Assembly: GCF_000147335.1 (NCBI RefSeq)
Contig: NC_014501.1
Coordinates: 5,200,501-5,264,500 of the forward strand
DNA from: Gloeothece verrucosa PCC 7822
Lineage (GTDB): Bacteria > Cyanobacteriota > Cyanobacteriia > Cyanobacteriales > Microcystaceae
Length of the DNA stretch: 64,000 nucleotides
Direction of reading: 5' to 3'
The notes below the pieces were generated by a model. The model was not told the DNA's origin and ran no database searches. It saw only the letters and a program-made list of their open reading frames with translations. Shown piece by piece: positions 16,012 to 24,933 of this stretch. The first letter of the stretch is position 1; every line of letters begins with the position of its first letter. Both the position numbers and the translations under genes were made by a program.

Positions 16012-16418
16012 GAGTCAGAAGAATTTTGACAAAACTTATCCATTCCTTTCTCTTGAATATAAATAATCACAACAGTTGATAACAGTGTTGCTACTCCCGG
16101 CGGACACATAAAAGATACTGCTACCATCTCTGTTAAAGTAGGAATAAGTGCGGGTAAATATTTTTCTCGCAAAGCTTCATACTTCGGTTGACAAATAGAA
16201 TCACGACATTTATTAAGAACAATAACAAACCAACGGAAATCAGCATTATCTTCTACTCCTTCAATACCGTTACGAGTAGCAATAGATTCAGCCGCATCCG
16301 CTAAGTATCCCTCCCATTCTTCAATGACATCAAGCGCGGCTCAAGCGTCAGGATTATCCGCTAACTCAGCACGATATTTGGCAATTTGTTCCGGTGTTAA
16401 TTGAATTTCATTTTCCAT
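16008..16418 (-). pseudogene. hypothetical 136-residue protein with an in-frame stop
   Basis: An ATG at 16416-16418 opens MENEIQLTPEQIAKYRAELA, and the frame stays clean to 16008 except for one TGA at 16341-16343 (codon 26), where TGG (Trp) would fit. The rest reads EEWEGYLADAAESIATRNG and has a hydrophobic C-terminal stretch PPGVATLLSTVVIIYI. The end overlaps the CHAT gene stop by 4 bases on the opposite strand. Unknown family; perhaps recently inactivated, or the TGA is a sequencing error. Confidence 0.65.
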
Positions 16419-16612
16419 TGTGTCATCTTAAAGCTAAAACCATTTTCCTCATTATCTCACCTTATTAGTTTTTTGCGCCGTTATTCTTGTGATTGCGTCT
16501 TATCCGTCGCCGTTCCGCGCTTATAATCAAAATTGATGTCAATAATCTCTTCATATTTAATTTTAGCCAAATAAAATACTAGAATTAAATTTTAATATTT
16601 TAGCACACTAAG

Positions 16613-17082
16613 TACGGAAGAACCTATTATCCTGATGCTAAATCTGATGTGTTTGCTATGTTCATTGAACGAATTAATCAATGGACTCATCAAAACAGTT
16701 ATATTGGGTTAATTACGCCGTTTGTCTGGATGTTTATTTCTAGCTACGAGAAATTAAGAGAAAAAATATTAAACTCTTTTACTATTACGTCATTGATTCA
16801 GCTAGAATACAATGCCTTTGAACCTGCTTGTATTCCTGTTTGTACTTTTACGTTAAAGAAACCTGCCAATAAAGAAGAACTAGGAACATATATAAAATTA
16901 TCGGATTTTAAAGGACATCAGAACCAAGCCCCAAAAACGTTAGAAGCGATTAATAATCCGAATTGTTGCAAGACGAACTCACCCCCGAAGTACCCGACGA
17001 ACAAATAACCATCCGTCGCGCCGACTTATCCCGTGATCTTCGTTCCTTTATCTCTTATGCAAAGGAGCAGACAAAGCGATAA
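16613..17082 (+). pseudogene. remnant of PglX-like (BREX) adenine methyltransferase
   Basis: One frame from 16613 reads YGRTYYPDAKSDVFAMFIER and then YIGLITPFVWMFISSYEK and IKLSDFKG, parts of the mid-region of PglX-type methylases. A second frame, joined near 16966, reads ELTPEVPDEQITIRRADLSR and RSFISYA, from near the PglX C-terminus, ending at 17082. The catalytic NPPY part and the start are absent. This is a scar of a lost BREX or type IIG system with an internal deletion. Confidence 0.7.
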
Positions 17083-17330
17083 TGTTTCAACGTCATCTCG
17101 GTTTTACCAGAGAAAATTATGAAACTCTTCTTGAACAAATTAGCACTCAAGTTCTTGAAGCTGAGGCTATTGTAGGAATATCCGATGAACATGGACAACG
17201 TTATCAGGTAGATTTAGAAATAAAAGGGATTAAACCCGGAATGCAGGAGATAGTACGAACTGCCTGGATAGTACAGCCTGATAGTGATATCGCTAAATTA
17301 GTCTCCCTATATGTGAGGAAACGATCATGA
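17082..17330 (+). CDS. DUF6883-like protein, probably 5'-truncated
   Basis: 82 residues from ATG 17082: MFQRHLGFTRENYETL, GQRYQVDLEI and VRTAWIVQPD match the later part of DUF6883 proteins. The frame runs upstream without stop as KGADKAI, the usual text before this point, so the true N-terminus was lost when the PglX debris was joined here. It overlaps the next gene by 4 bases (ATGA). These two domains often pair in cyanobacteria and are suspected toxin-antitoxin partners; unproven. Confidence 0.65.
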   Translation: MFQRHLGFTRENYETLLEQISTQVLEAEAIVGISDEHGQRYQVDLEIKGIKPGMQEIVRTAWIVQPDSDIAKLVSLYVRKRS

Positions 17331-17638
17331 TTGAGCCAGAATTATTTGATGTCATTGAACTTTTGAGGGACTTACCTGATTATCAGCTTAAAGCAGGACA
17401 ACAGGGAGCGATCGTAGAATGTTATGAGAATGGTAAATTTGAAGTAGAGTTTAGCGATTCCGATGGGGAAACCTTAGCTTTATGTCCCCTATCTTCTGAA
17501 CAATTTATCGTAGTCTGGAAAGCTAAAACAAAGCAATGGCTATCTCTGGCGGAGAAAGTAGCATCGGTGGTATTTCATTTATCAGACGAACACAGGCGAG
17601 AAGTTTTAGACTTTGCTCGTTTTTTATATCAAAGGTAA
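17327..17638 (+). CDS. DUF4926 domain protein
   Basis: 103 residues. The first ~65 match DUF4926: FDVIELLRDLPDYQLKAGQQ, GAIVECY, FEVEFSD. The tail (LAEKVASVVFHLSDEHRREV) resembles short antitoxin helices. Overlaps DUF6883 by ATGA, a sign of translational coupling. Function unknown, likely the antitoxin-like half of the pair. Confidence 0.75.
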   Translation: MIEPELFDVIELLRDLPDYQLKAGQQGAIVECYENGKFEVEFSDSDGETLALCPLSSEQFIVVWKAKTKQWLSLAEKVASVVFHLSDEHRREVLDFARFLYQR

Positions 17639-17644
17639 TCTAAA

Positions 17645-17821
17645 ATGGCTCCAGTTGAACTGACTCGAAAAGGAATTAACGCTTTCGTTAACGCATTAGG
17701 ATATGTAGATGCTGTGAAGTTTATTCGTCAGTTTGCTCGAGGAAGTGGAGACTATACCCAAGAACATTTATTTTGCTGTATGAGTTGCCGTTCTATTCCC
17801 AATCCGCTTTCATTGGGATAA
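17645..17821 (+). pseudogene. truncated small cyanobacterial protein
   Basis: ATG 17645 begins MAPVELTRKGINAFVNALGY and VKFIRQFARGSGDYTQE, the N-terminal two thirds of a short protein common beside toxin-antitoxin genes in cyanobacteria (recalled as ending in a helix with ERHQWL...). After codon 45 the text changes to unrelated residues and stops, so the 3' end was replaced by the next fragment. Confidence 0.55.
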
Positions 17822-18039
17822 CTCGCATTTGTCATCTTTTCCAGAATGCCGAGGAATTCTTCAACACGACCTTTACCTCATCGGGTGCAGCTATACCCCT
17901 AGTCTTCAACACCCTACGGGCGCTCTATATCGTTTATCTAGCAGTTGCCTTCATCGGTGTGTTCAACTCCGTGCGACAAGACGAAGACTGGGTAGCCGCC
18001 GCACGGACTCCTATTTTAGTGGTCAGTCGGTTACACTGA
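17773..18039 (+). pseudogene. fragment of a small membrane protein
   Basis: A frame from TTG 17773 reads FFNTTFTSSGAAIPLVFNTL and LYIVYLAVAFIGVFNSVRQD, a hydrophobic helix with flanks like short cyanobacterial membrane proteins seen near conjugation or plasmid genes. It ends soon after at VVSRLH, where a further helix would be expected. Start lies inside the previous fragment, so this is probably junk from a deletion join. Confidence 0.4.
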
Positions 18040-18042
18040 AAA

Positions 18043-18234
18043 TTGAATCGTGCCGCTACTTTATTAATGTCTCAATCCGTCATCGAGCCTCCCTTTATGC
18101 CGCCTAAATCTCCCACCCAGTTTGAGGCAATGGGCTATCTCTTCGGCCAGTTCGAGACAGCACTACCAGTCGAGCATCAGGGTAAACGAAAAGGAAATTT
18201 ACAACTTTTTGACGGTACTAAACTCCCGGCTTAG
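18043..18234 (+). pseudogene. unidentified ORF fragment
   Basis: 63 codons reading SQSVIEPPFMPPKSPTQFEA and LPVEHQGKRKGNLQLFDG. Not recognised. It could be the start of a longer protein whose remainder was replaced by the Thg1 fragment on the other strand. Listed because the composition looks protein-like. Confidence 0.3.
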
Positions 18235-18545
18235 GTAATTCCATGTCAACAAATAGTCGTTTTCTTGTGACTAAAACTGTCTCTCCCGTGAGGGGATTTA
18301 CTCCTTCTTTCTGATAAGATTCCCAATACAAGCCTACTCCTCGTTTCTGCCAGTTAGGTAGGTCATTAAAATTAAGCCCTGCTTCCTGAAGCGAGCAATT
18401 CATTTTTAGCACTAATCGAGAGTTTTTCAAGCTTGCTGGTTGCCTGACCAACTGTATAACCGTTTTTGCGTAAAATCCAGTAACAATGAGAGTTTAAGGC
18501 ATTGCGATGAGCATCCGCGCTACTAAATACGAAAGTGCGATTCGT
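18218..18545 (-). pseudogene. 3' fragment of tRNA-His guanylyltransferase (Thg1)
   Basis: Two minus-strand frames together give a Thg1 C-terminus: FSSADAHRNALNSHCYWILR, GYTVGQATSKLEKLS, then after a frame change near 18410 FNDLPNWQKRGVGLYWESY and NPLTGETVLVTRKRLFVDME. The catalytic N-terminal half is absent. Thg1 adds the G-1 base to tRNA-His or repairs tRNA 5' ends; bacterial copies are rare and often mobile. This one is dead. Confidence 0.7.
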
Positions 18546-18550
18546 TCAAT

Positions 18551-18838
18551 GTGAAAAGGGTTAAAACCTTAGACGGCTTCGATTTTCTAGGATGACATTT
18601 TAAAGTGCAAAGCAACGGAAAATTTAGATGTGTCCCCAGTTCGGACAATTTTAAAACATTCCGTAAGAAGGTAAAAGCTATCGTCAACTGCTCGAATTAT
18701 GGTGCGTCGGAAAAAGCTAAGAAATTAGCCCCCCTAGTAAGAGGATGGAGAAATTATCACAAGTTCTGCAAGTTAGAAGAAAAATACGGCTCTCCCGTCC
18801 TTGGGGTGATAAGAAAAAGACATGGGTTCGTTATCTAG
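18551..18838 (+). pseudogene. C-terminal remnant of a group II intron maturase
   Basis: The frame reads KTLDGFDFLG-stop-HFKVQS, then RCVPSSDNFKTFRKKVKAIV and KLAPLVRGWRNYHKFCKLE, which is the maturase (X/GIIM) domain of group II intron reverse transcriptases. A TGA stands where DFLGW normally has Trp. The reverse transcriptase part is absent. The stretch just downstream may hold intron RNA but no clear domain V was found. Confidence 0.72.
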
Positions 18839-19141
18839 CTCAAAGATAGCGTCTAAAGTGGCTCGAATTTCTGGGGTCGCTTGAGGGAATAAATCTGTCA
18901 ATTCTCCGATAGTTTCAACTGGTTTCATTACTTACTACCAGCGTGACCGGGGTCAATGACCCTTTTACGTGGGGACTGGGAGGAGAGATTCCCAGGGACT
19001 GTAACTGTTGAAAAAAGCTAATATTCGCCCATTATGAGCCAAAAAACTCGGCTTTCTGCCTAAAAAATACTTTCACGTCGCACGTCCTCCCTATTCTCCA
19101 TCACACCAAAAGCTTTCTTAAAATGATCTGACCCCTCCGCG
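18839..19141. other. spacer with the start of an unknown gene
   Basis: On the minus strand an ATG at 18926-18928 begins MKPVETIGELTDLFPQATPE and IRATLDAIFEL, then runs into the maturase debris. It looks like the N-terminus of a small protein cut by the intron or a deletion. The rest, up to the CHAT gene, shows nothing firm. Confidence 0.4.
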
Positions 19142-21985
19142 TTAAAGCCAATTGCCCACTAAGACAAAAGCCGCCCAATAAAAAGGATGCTCATATTGAG
19201 GCGATCTCAATAGTAAAAGTTGGGCCTGACGGAGTGCAGCCGCTTTAGTCATATTAGGTTGGTTTAATCTCTGATAAAACTGTGCCATTAACTCAGCCGT
19301 AGAGTCGTCCTGTACTGCCCAAAGAGTTGCTAAGGTACTACGTGCCCCAGATCTCACCGCTACCCCCGCCAGTCCTAAAGCCGCCCGTTTGTCACCCAAT
19401 GCTGTTTGACAGGCACTCAAAATTAATAGTTCAAGCGGCTTTTGCTGATAGCGCTCTCGTTCTAGAAGTAATTGATCTAAATCTTTAACATTGATACGCT
19501 CATTCCAAGTTAACAAAAAGGTATTATCTGCCAAGGAAGAAAACCGACCGTGAGTTGCTAGGTGAACGATGGGAAATTGGCTGGATTCTATGGCTTGTTG
19601 TAGGCGTTTACGGGTAAAATCTTGATTTAAGAGGGTTTCATTGGCAACAAGTTCCCTAATGTCTTGAACTTCTTGTAGAACGCCAGGTAGAGCCGGAAAT
19701 CCTTGCCGCGCTTCAGTTAATCCGCCAACTAACGTTTTTAATTTTTTCGCTGAAAGCAAGCCGGGTGAAAAAAGTTGTAAGCTAGGAGTGAAGGCAATGT
19801 TATATTTTTCAATTAAATACTGTTGACCATCATGAAGGGCAGCCATAGGCAAACCTCGCAGAATCCCATCAGGTACAAATACTAAAGTTTTAATGTTATT
19901 TTTTTCTAATTCGGCTTGTGCTGGACGGATTAACCAGTCGTAAAATTGTTGGTAGGGTTTGAGGGGTTCTGAGGTGGCAATAAACGGGTTTAAAGTGGCA
20001 TATAAATCATCAAAAGTCGCCTCTATCTCGCCTGTTGGATTAGAACTGGTCAAGAATGATGTGGAATAGTAGCGTAGCGGCTGTTTAGCTACAGACAAAA
20101 TCACAACGAGCCGCTCTGGTAAAATAATCGGATAGATGACAGCCGCCTTGAGGTCGATTTGGTCGGCAGAGATAGGTTTGCTTTCTAAACAAGCTTCCTG
20201 AAAAAAGTTGTTCAGTTCGGCTACCTGGAGGGCTTCAATAATATCACGAGCTTGTTTAAGGTCTTCGGGGGAAGGGTTGTCTGATTGTAATAATAAATTC
20301 ACTAACTGCCGATAAAGCGGTTCTACATTGTCTCTAAAAGTAAACTGAATGTCTGCGTTAGTTGCGAGTAAATCTTTACGGAGAGATTGGAGGATTTCAA
20401 AGGCTGAGGTATAGCTAGACACAGCTTTTTTAGTGTTTCCCTGGAGTTGATAGAGGTGCCCCAGTTGCCAATACCAGAGGTAGGAAATTTCCGGAAATGT
20501 ATAGCTAGAAATCTCTTGTAAAGCTTGTTCGCTAAACTGTTGAGCTTGGGTTAATTTACCGATGTGTTCATATATGGCCCCCAAATAGCCCAGGCAGTTG
20601 GCTTGTGCTTTTTTGTCTCCTAAAAGTTGAGCGATTTGATTGGCTTCTGTGACAATTTGATTAATATCTTGCCAAGAAGGAAGAAATGTGCTTTCTATAA
20701 ATTCAGGGTTAAGAGCAATTTTTTCTTGAAAAGAACACTGCTGTAAAAGCGGGGATAAAGCGATTAATTTATCCTGAGTCTGTTGTGATTTTAAACAGAT
20801 TAAATTTTGAGTCCATTTAAGACGGGCATCAACCGCTATTTTATTAGGAGGTAAAGCGGCAATATTTGATTGAATTTGAGATAATAAAGTGGGCAGTTCC
20901 GCCCCTTGTTGAGTCTGAATTAATAGGCTAATTAAATTTAGCTTTGCTTGTATTTTTATGGAGGGTGAGGTAAAGGATTGTACTTGACGATAACAGGCGG
21001 CTGCTTGCTGATAAAATTCGGCGGCTGTTAAGGGTTTTTCGCTGGGGATACAGGCGAGCGATTGATTGAAAATTATTGGTGGCTGTCTTGGGATTTGTTT
21101 TTGAATTTTTTCATTGCCCAAGGCACGAGCAGTATTGCCTAAACTCAGATATATAGCCGCAAGCTCTTGAGTGTCTCCGATTTGTTGGGCTAATTTTTCA
21201 CTGGTTAATAATACGATTTGTGATTGTTCGGTTTTGCCTAAGACTCGTAAGACATTTCCCAGGCTACGTAAGCCGAGAATTTTTAGGTAAGTAATCGGCT
21301 TTTGTTGAAAAGTTTGTAAATTTTCTTGTGAAATATTACAGTCTTGGTTATCCAGTTTTAGCGCTTTTAATAAAGTCTCACAAGCTCTCGGATATAGTCC
21401 CCCTTCTTGCATGGCTTGGGCTTGGTTAATTTGACTTTTTATTACTCCTTCTGGGTTATTAAGGGTTTTATAACTATGGGCGGCTTGTTGCCATGTTTCT
21501 AGGGCTAGAGTCGGCTGTCCGGTGGCGAGTTGTAATTGTCCTTGAATGTCTAAAGTTTGCGCGTTGATTCGTTGTTGTTCAGGTGTTTTTTTTTCGGCAA
21601 TTAAAAGGTTCAGGCTTTCATTAATGGTTTGATTGGCTTCTTTCCATTTTCCCAGTTGTTGATAGGTTAAAGACAGGTTACTTAAGGCCATTGCTTGATT
21701 GAGGGGATCTTTTTGGGCGGCAAAAGCGTTGACGGCTTGTTGCCAAAGGGTAGCAGATTTTTCAAAAGAGGCGGCTTGATAAAATTGAGCGGCTTGTTGT
21801 ACTAGCTCTAGGGGGTTTTGAGTCGTTTGAGGGGGGGGAGTTGCTGGGGAAATTTGCGGCACCAGCAAGGGCATTGCTAGGGCGAGGATACAGGATAAAA
21901 CTGCCAGCATAAACAAGCGGCTTCTGGGTTTTTTGTTGACCAGATTCCTGAATTGATGATGCTTTCTAGAATTTTGATTATCCAC
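19142..21985 (-). CDS. membrane-anchored or exported TPR-CHAT protein
   Basis: 947 residues. A hydrophobic N-terminal helix after basic residues (LFMLAVLSCILALAMPLLV) acts as signal or anchor. Many TPR-like helix pairs follow (NQAMALSNLSLTYQQLGKW, AIYLSLGNTARALG, NCLGYLGAIYEHIGKL). The C-terminal ~300 residues form a CHAT domain with VHLATHG (His812) and LSACQTALGD (Cys859) and GARSTLATLW. It lies 75 bp after the TpsA gene and closes the minus-strand cluster. CHAT-TPR genes beside haemagglutinin-like exoproteins are common in cyanobacteria; a role in processing the secreted partner is inference. Confidence 0.9.
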   Translation of the reverse strand: MDNQNSRKHHQFRNLVNKKPRSRLFMLAVLSCILALAMPLLVPQISPATPPPQTTQNPLELVQQAAQFYQAASFEKSATLWQQAVNAFAAQKDPLNQAMALSNLSLTYQQLGKWKEANQTINESLNLLIAEKKTPEQQRINAQTLDIQGQLQLATGQPTLALETWQQAAHSYKTLNNPEGVIKSQINQAQAMQEGGLYPRACETLLKALKLDNQDCNISQENLQTFQQKPITYLKILGLRSLGNVLRVLGKTEQSQIVLLTSEKLAQQIGDTQELAAIYLSLGNTARALGNEKIQKQIPRQPPIIFNQSLACIPSEKPLTAAEFYQQAAACYRQVQSFTSPSIKIQAKLNLISLLIQTQQGAELPTLLSQIQSNIAALPPNKIAVDARLKWTQNLICLKSQQTQDKLIALSPLLQQCSFQEKIALNPEFIESTFLPSWQDINQIVTEANQIAQLLGDKKAQANCLGYLGAIYEHIGKLTQAQQFSEQALQEISSYTFPEISYLWYWQLGHLYQLQGNTKKAVSSYTSAFEILQSLRKDLLATNADIQFTFRDNVEPLYRQLVNLLLQSDNPSPEDLKQARDIIEALQVAELNNFFQEACLESKPISADQIDLKAAVIYPIILPERLVVILSVAKQPLRYYSTSFLTSSNPTGEIEATFDDLYATLNPFIATSEPLKPYQQFYDWLIRPAQAELEKNNIKTLVFVPDGILRGLPMAALHDGQQYLIEKYNIAFTPSLQLFSPGLLSAKKLKTLVGGLTEARQGFPALPGVLQEVQDIRELVANETLLNQDFTRKRLQQAIESSQFPIVHLATHGRFSSLADNTFLLTWNERINVKDLDQLLLERERYQQKPLELLILSACQTALGDKRAALGLAGVAVRSGARSTLATLWAVQDDSTAELMAQFYQRLNQPNMTKAAALRQAQLLLLRSPQYEHPFYWAAFVLVGNWL

Positions 21986-22060
21986 TTTGGTTTCGATTGT
22001 TTAAGAATCCCTTGAAATTTGGCTTAAATTGTGAATGTAACAGAATAATAATAGATTTAA

Positions 22061-24430
22061 TTACTTGTTTGGGCAACTCTCGGATTTTGGGGGTAAGCGC
22101 TCGGGTTGGGTAATATTGGGATTGTATGCAGTGAGAATAACTTGGCCTTGGTCGTTGAAGACCCAACCTTGAGCAGGGACAACAGACTTTTGGTTAGTAG
22201 CAGAATGAGAATAATTTGGGGGTTGTTCTTGAGTGGAGAGGGTTGAAGTCGGTTCCACTAATCCCACTTGAACCGCAGAGGTGCTAAGGTCTTGATTGAC
22301 ACTGGGGGGTAAACTGCCTCGTCCGGTGATGGTAAATTGACTCTCTGTTCTTTTTTGACAGGGGTTTTGAGCAATTAAAACGTTAGGGTCGACGGGAGTT
22401 TCTGATAATTGGACGATGCCTCGGTTAGGGTCTGTATCTGGTAGGTTGAGGGTTACTGTGCCGCTAAAATCCGGGCCCAGAGCAGAGCGAGCGGTGATAT
22501 CACTGTCTGCGCTGCGAAAGATTCCTTGAGTATTAATGGTTACTCTTCCGCCTCTAGCGTCTTCGGCATTGGCTGTGATGTCGCTATTTTCTAAGGCAGT
22601 TAAGACATCAGTATTAATGGTAATATTTCCGCCAGTGGCTTTTCCTGTCGCGTTGGTCGTAATTTCGCTCTGGTTACGCAAGATAATGTTCTGGGATTGA
22701 AGATTGATATTGCCTTCCCCTGACCTAGTTTCAGCAGTAAGAATCCCATGATTGAGGTCGATAGAAGAAGCATTGAGAAGAAGGTTGCCGGCAGCGCCTT
22801 CTCCTGTAGCACTGACGCTAACTTGTGCCCCATTTTGAATAGTTAATTGTTCAGTGTTGATTAATAAATTTCCCCCCGCTTTGGGACTTTCACTTTTAGC
22901 AAGCAAACCACTGTCAGAACCACTGACAAGCACTAAATTTGAGGCGTTGATATTTATCGTTCCTGCTTGACCGGTACTTCCCTTATCGGCAACGACGGAT
23001 ATCACTCCCCCATCAAAAATGGTCAAGCGTTGGGTGTTGATGCGGATGATGCCACCGTTGCCTGTTGCCTCAACATTTGCTGTGTAGGCAAATATACCAC
23101 TGGCAATGACTTGAGTCACGAATACTCCCAGGCCACTAATTTCTACAGACTTAGAAGCATCTATACTAATCGTTCCTCCATTCCCTGAACCATTGGTTGA
23201 GCTTGATAATAAACCCCCGTTTCGCAGGATTAACCTCTGGGTCTGAATTTTTAAGTCTCCTGCATCACCACCGGCAAAAGTTTTAGTGAGTAAGCCATTG
23301 TAGTAGTACCCTCCGTCGACCTCCACAGATTCAGTGGCGTTTACGCTCAAATTCCCTCCACGTCCATCACTTTCAGTAGCTGTGTCTATAAAAGCACCGT
23401 TATTGCTAACTAATAACCGTCTGGTGTTGATCATGATGTTAGCAGATGCTCCTGCGGCAAATGCTCTTGTTCTTATATTGCTATCTTCAGTTACAGCGAC
23501 TAAATCAGAGGCAATGAGACTTATATTGCCACCTGGGTCTTCTCCAAAATTAAAGTTTAGTAATTCCGAATTACCGGTAAGGGTGATCTGTTTGCCCCTT
23601 AAAAGAATTTCTCCATTACCTTGATAAAGGAATGTCTTAACTGTAGAGTTTTGAGACAGTTGAATATTTTGAAAGTTTTGCACGTTATTGTAATCTAACG
23701 CCCAACCTGTAGAGATAGGGATTAAGCCGACTACAGCCGGCGCAGAAATGCTTCCTAGTTCAATTCTTCCTCCTAGAACTGTTAAATTCCCTCCCTCTAG
23801 AAATATGTCGCCACCAACAAGAGCTAAAGTGTTGCCGGAGGAGACTTGAAGTCCAAACCCATCGTTAACGTTGGATTGATTGATAATATTTGCGGCTTTT
23901 TCTCTAAATTGCAGACCAATGGGAATACTAACACTTAGCAGGGGTGGGGCTTGAAGATCGGTGGCACTAAAAATGTTACCATCAGCAAAATTAATCTGAC
24001 TCGCTGTACTGGCAATAAAAGATCCCCCAACATTTAACTGAGCATTGGGCCCAAAAATAATCCCGTTAGGATTCAAGAGGAATAAGTTAGCACTTCCTTG
24101 GGTTTGAATTAAACCGTCAATATGAGAAATAGATTTACCTGTAACTCGATTAATTATATTTTGAACACTGATAGCATTGTCAAAAATAGCTGAACCCCCT
24201 GTAGGGATAGAAAACTTATCAAAGCTATGAAAGAGATTCTTTCCGGCTTGAGTGCCTCCAGTAATCATAAAATTTAGGTGATCTGAGCTAGTTACTTGAG
24301 TGGACACTGTTCCATCTGAGGTAATTTGTGCCTGAACTAAGTCAGTCTTAGCGAAATAATCAAAAAAAAGTCCCCCTGTCAAAAACAGGGTGAAACCTAA
24401 TTGTAAGTAGGGCGGCTTAATGGGTATCAT
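22061..24430 (-). CDS. TpsA-type exoprotein (filamentous haemagglutinin N-terminal domain)
   Basis: 789 residues. Signal peptide region (LGFTLFLTGGLFFDYF), then the TPS secretion domain: ITSDGTVSTQV, NLFHSFDKFSIPTG, NIINRVTG, LFLLNPNGIIFGPNAQLNVG. The body is a parallel beta-helix with repeats such as GGNISLIAS, GGTISIDASKSVEISG, GNGGIIRINTQRLTI. Exported across the outer membrane by a TpsB protein; the likely partner is encoded at 27024-28781. Shorter than classical adhesins. Surface or secreted role, target unknown. Confidence 0.92.
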   Translation of the reverse strand: MIPIKPPYLQLGFTLFLTGGLFFDYFAKTDLVQAQITSDGTVSTQVTSSDHLNFMITGGTQAGKNLFHSFDKFSIPTGGSAIFDNAISVQNIINRVTGKSISHIDGLIQTQGSANLFLLNPNGIIFGPNAQLNVGGSFIASTASQINFADGNIFSATDLQAPPLLSVSIPIGLQFREKAANIINQSNVNDGFGLQVSSGNTLALVGGDIFLEGGNLTVLGGRIELGSISAPAVVGLIPISTGWALDYNNVQNFQNIQLSQNSTVKTFLYQGNGEILLRGKQITLTGNSELLNFNFGEDPGGNISLIASDLVAVTEDSNIRTRAFAAGASANIMINTRRLLVSNNGAFIDTATESDGRGGNLSVNATESVEVDGGYYYNGLLTKTFAGGDAGDLKIQTQRLILRNGGLLSSSTNGSGNGGTISIDASKSVEISGLGVFVTQVIASGIFAYTANVEATGNGGIIRINTQRLTIFDGGVISVVADKGSTGQAGTININASNLVLVSGSDSGLLAKSESPKAGGNLLINTEQLTIQNGAQVSVSATGEGAAGNLLLNASSIDLNHGILTAETRSGEGNINLQSQNIILRNQSEITTNATGKATGGNITINTDVLTALENSDITANAEDARGGRVTINTQGIFRSADSDITARSALGPDFSGTVTLNLPDTDPNRGIVQLSETPVDPNVLIAQNPCQKRTESQFTITGRGSLPPSVNQDLSTSAVQVGLVEPTSTLSTQEQPPNYSHSATNQKSVVPAQGWVFNDQGQVILTAYNPNITQPERLPPKSESCPNK

Positions 24431-24466
24431 AAGCTGTCACGCATTTAACAGAAATATAGTCATATA

Positions 24467-24907
24467 TTAGGGCCCACATTGTACGCATAGTCCTCCGGAT
24501 CTCTCTCCTGGTTTTCTTGTGGGCGTTGTACACTCTCCGCATATTCCTGCTGTCTTTGGTTTAATGGCCAGTGCTATTATTGCCGCTTCTGCCTCTTCTC
24601 GCAATTTTTCGGCTTCTGCTGTTTTTCCCTGCTGTTCTAGAATCTCTGCCAACTCGGTCTTGGCTATAATTAGAACATGGATATGTTGCTTTAACTTTAC
24701 TTCCTCAATTGCCTGTTGATACAAAGCCTGTGCAGTTACTGTATTGCCCTCGCTTTTAAAGGCTTGAGCTTGGTTTAAAATGGCTATGGGGTCATCTGGA
24801 GCATTTTGGGCAGAGGCAACCCCAGGTGCAATAACAATAATGGATAAAGCCAATAAAAATACTAAAACAAGTGAACAAGCAGATTTGATTATAGATTTTT
24901 CTTTCAT
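24467..24907 (-). CDS. small exported TPR protein with C-terminal Cys-rich tail
   Basis: 146 residues. Signal peptide (ACSLVLVFLLALSIIVIAPG then VASAQ). A short helical TPR-like region with AQALYQQAIEEVKL and AEKLREEAEAA follows. The last ~27 residues are different in kind: ICGECTTP ... GGLCVQCGP, two CxxC-type pairs with Gly and Pro. This could bind metal or form disulfides, or be a cleaved peptide. It lies 27 bp after the subtilase gene and before TpsA. No family recognised. Confidence 0.75.
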   Translation of the reverse strand: MKEKSIIKSACSLVLVFLLALSIIVIAPGVASAQNAPDDPIAILNQAQAFKSEGNTVTAQALYQQAIEEVKLKQHIHVLIIAKTELAEILEQQGKTAEAEKLREEAEAAIIALAIKPKTAGICGECTTPTRKPGERSGGLCVQCGP

Positions 24908-24933
24908 GAGTTTAATTCCTTCTAATTGTGGCT

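Noticed and set aside
18940..19120. group II intron domain V
   Set aside because: CACTTTCACGTCGCACGTCC has some likeness but the DV stem and bulge cannot be drawn convincingly.
22967..23624. plus-strand frames opposite tpsA
   Set aside because: Shadow frames of the beta-helix gene.
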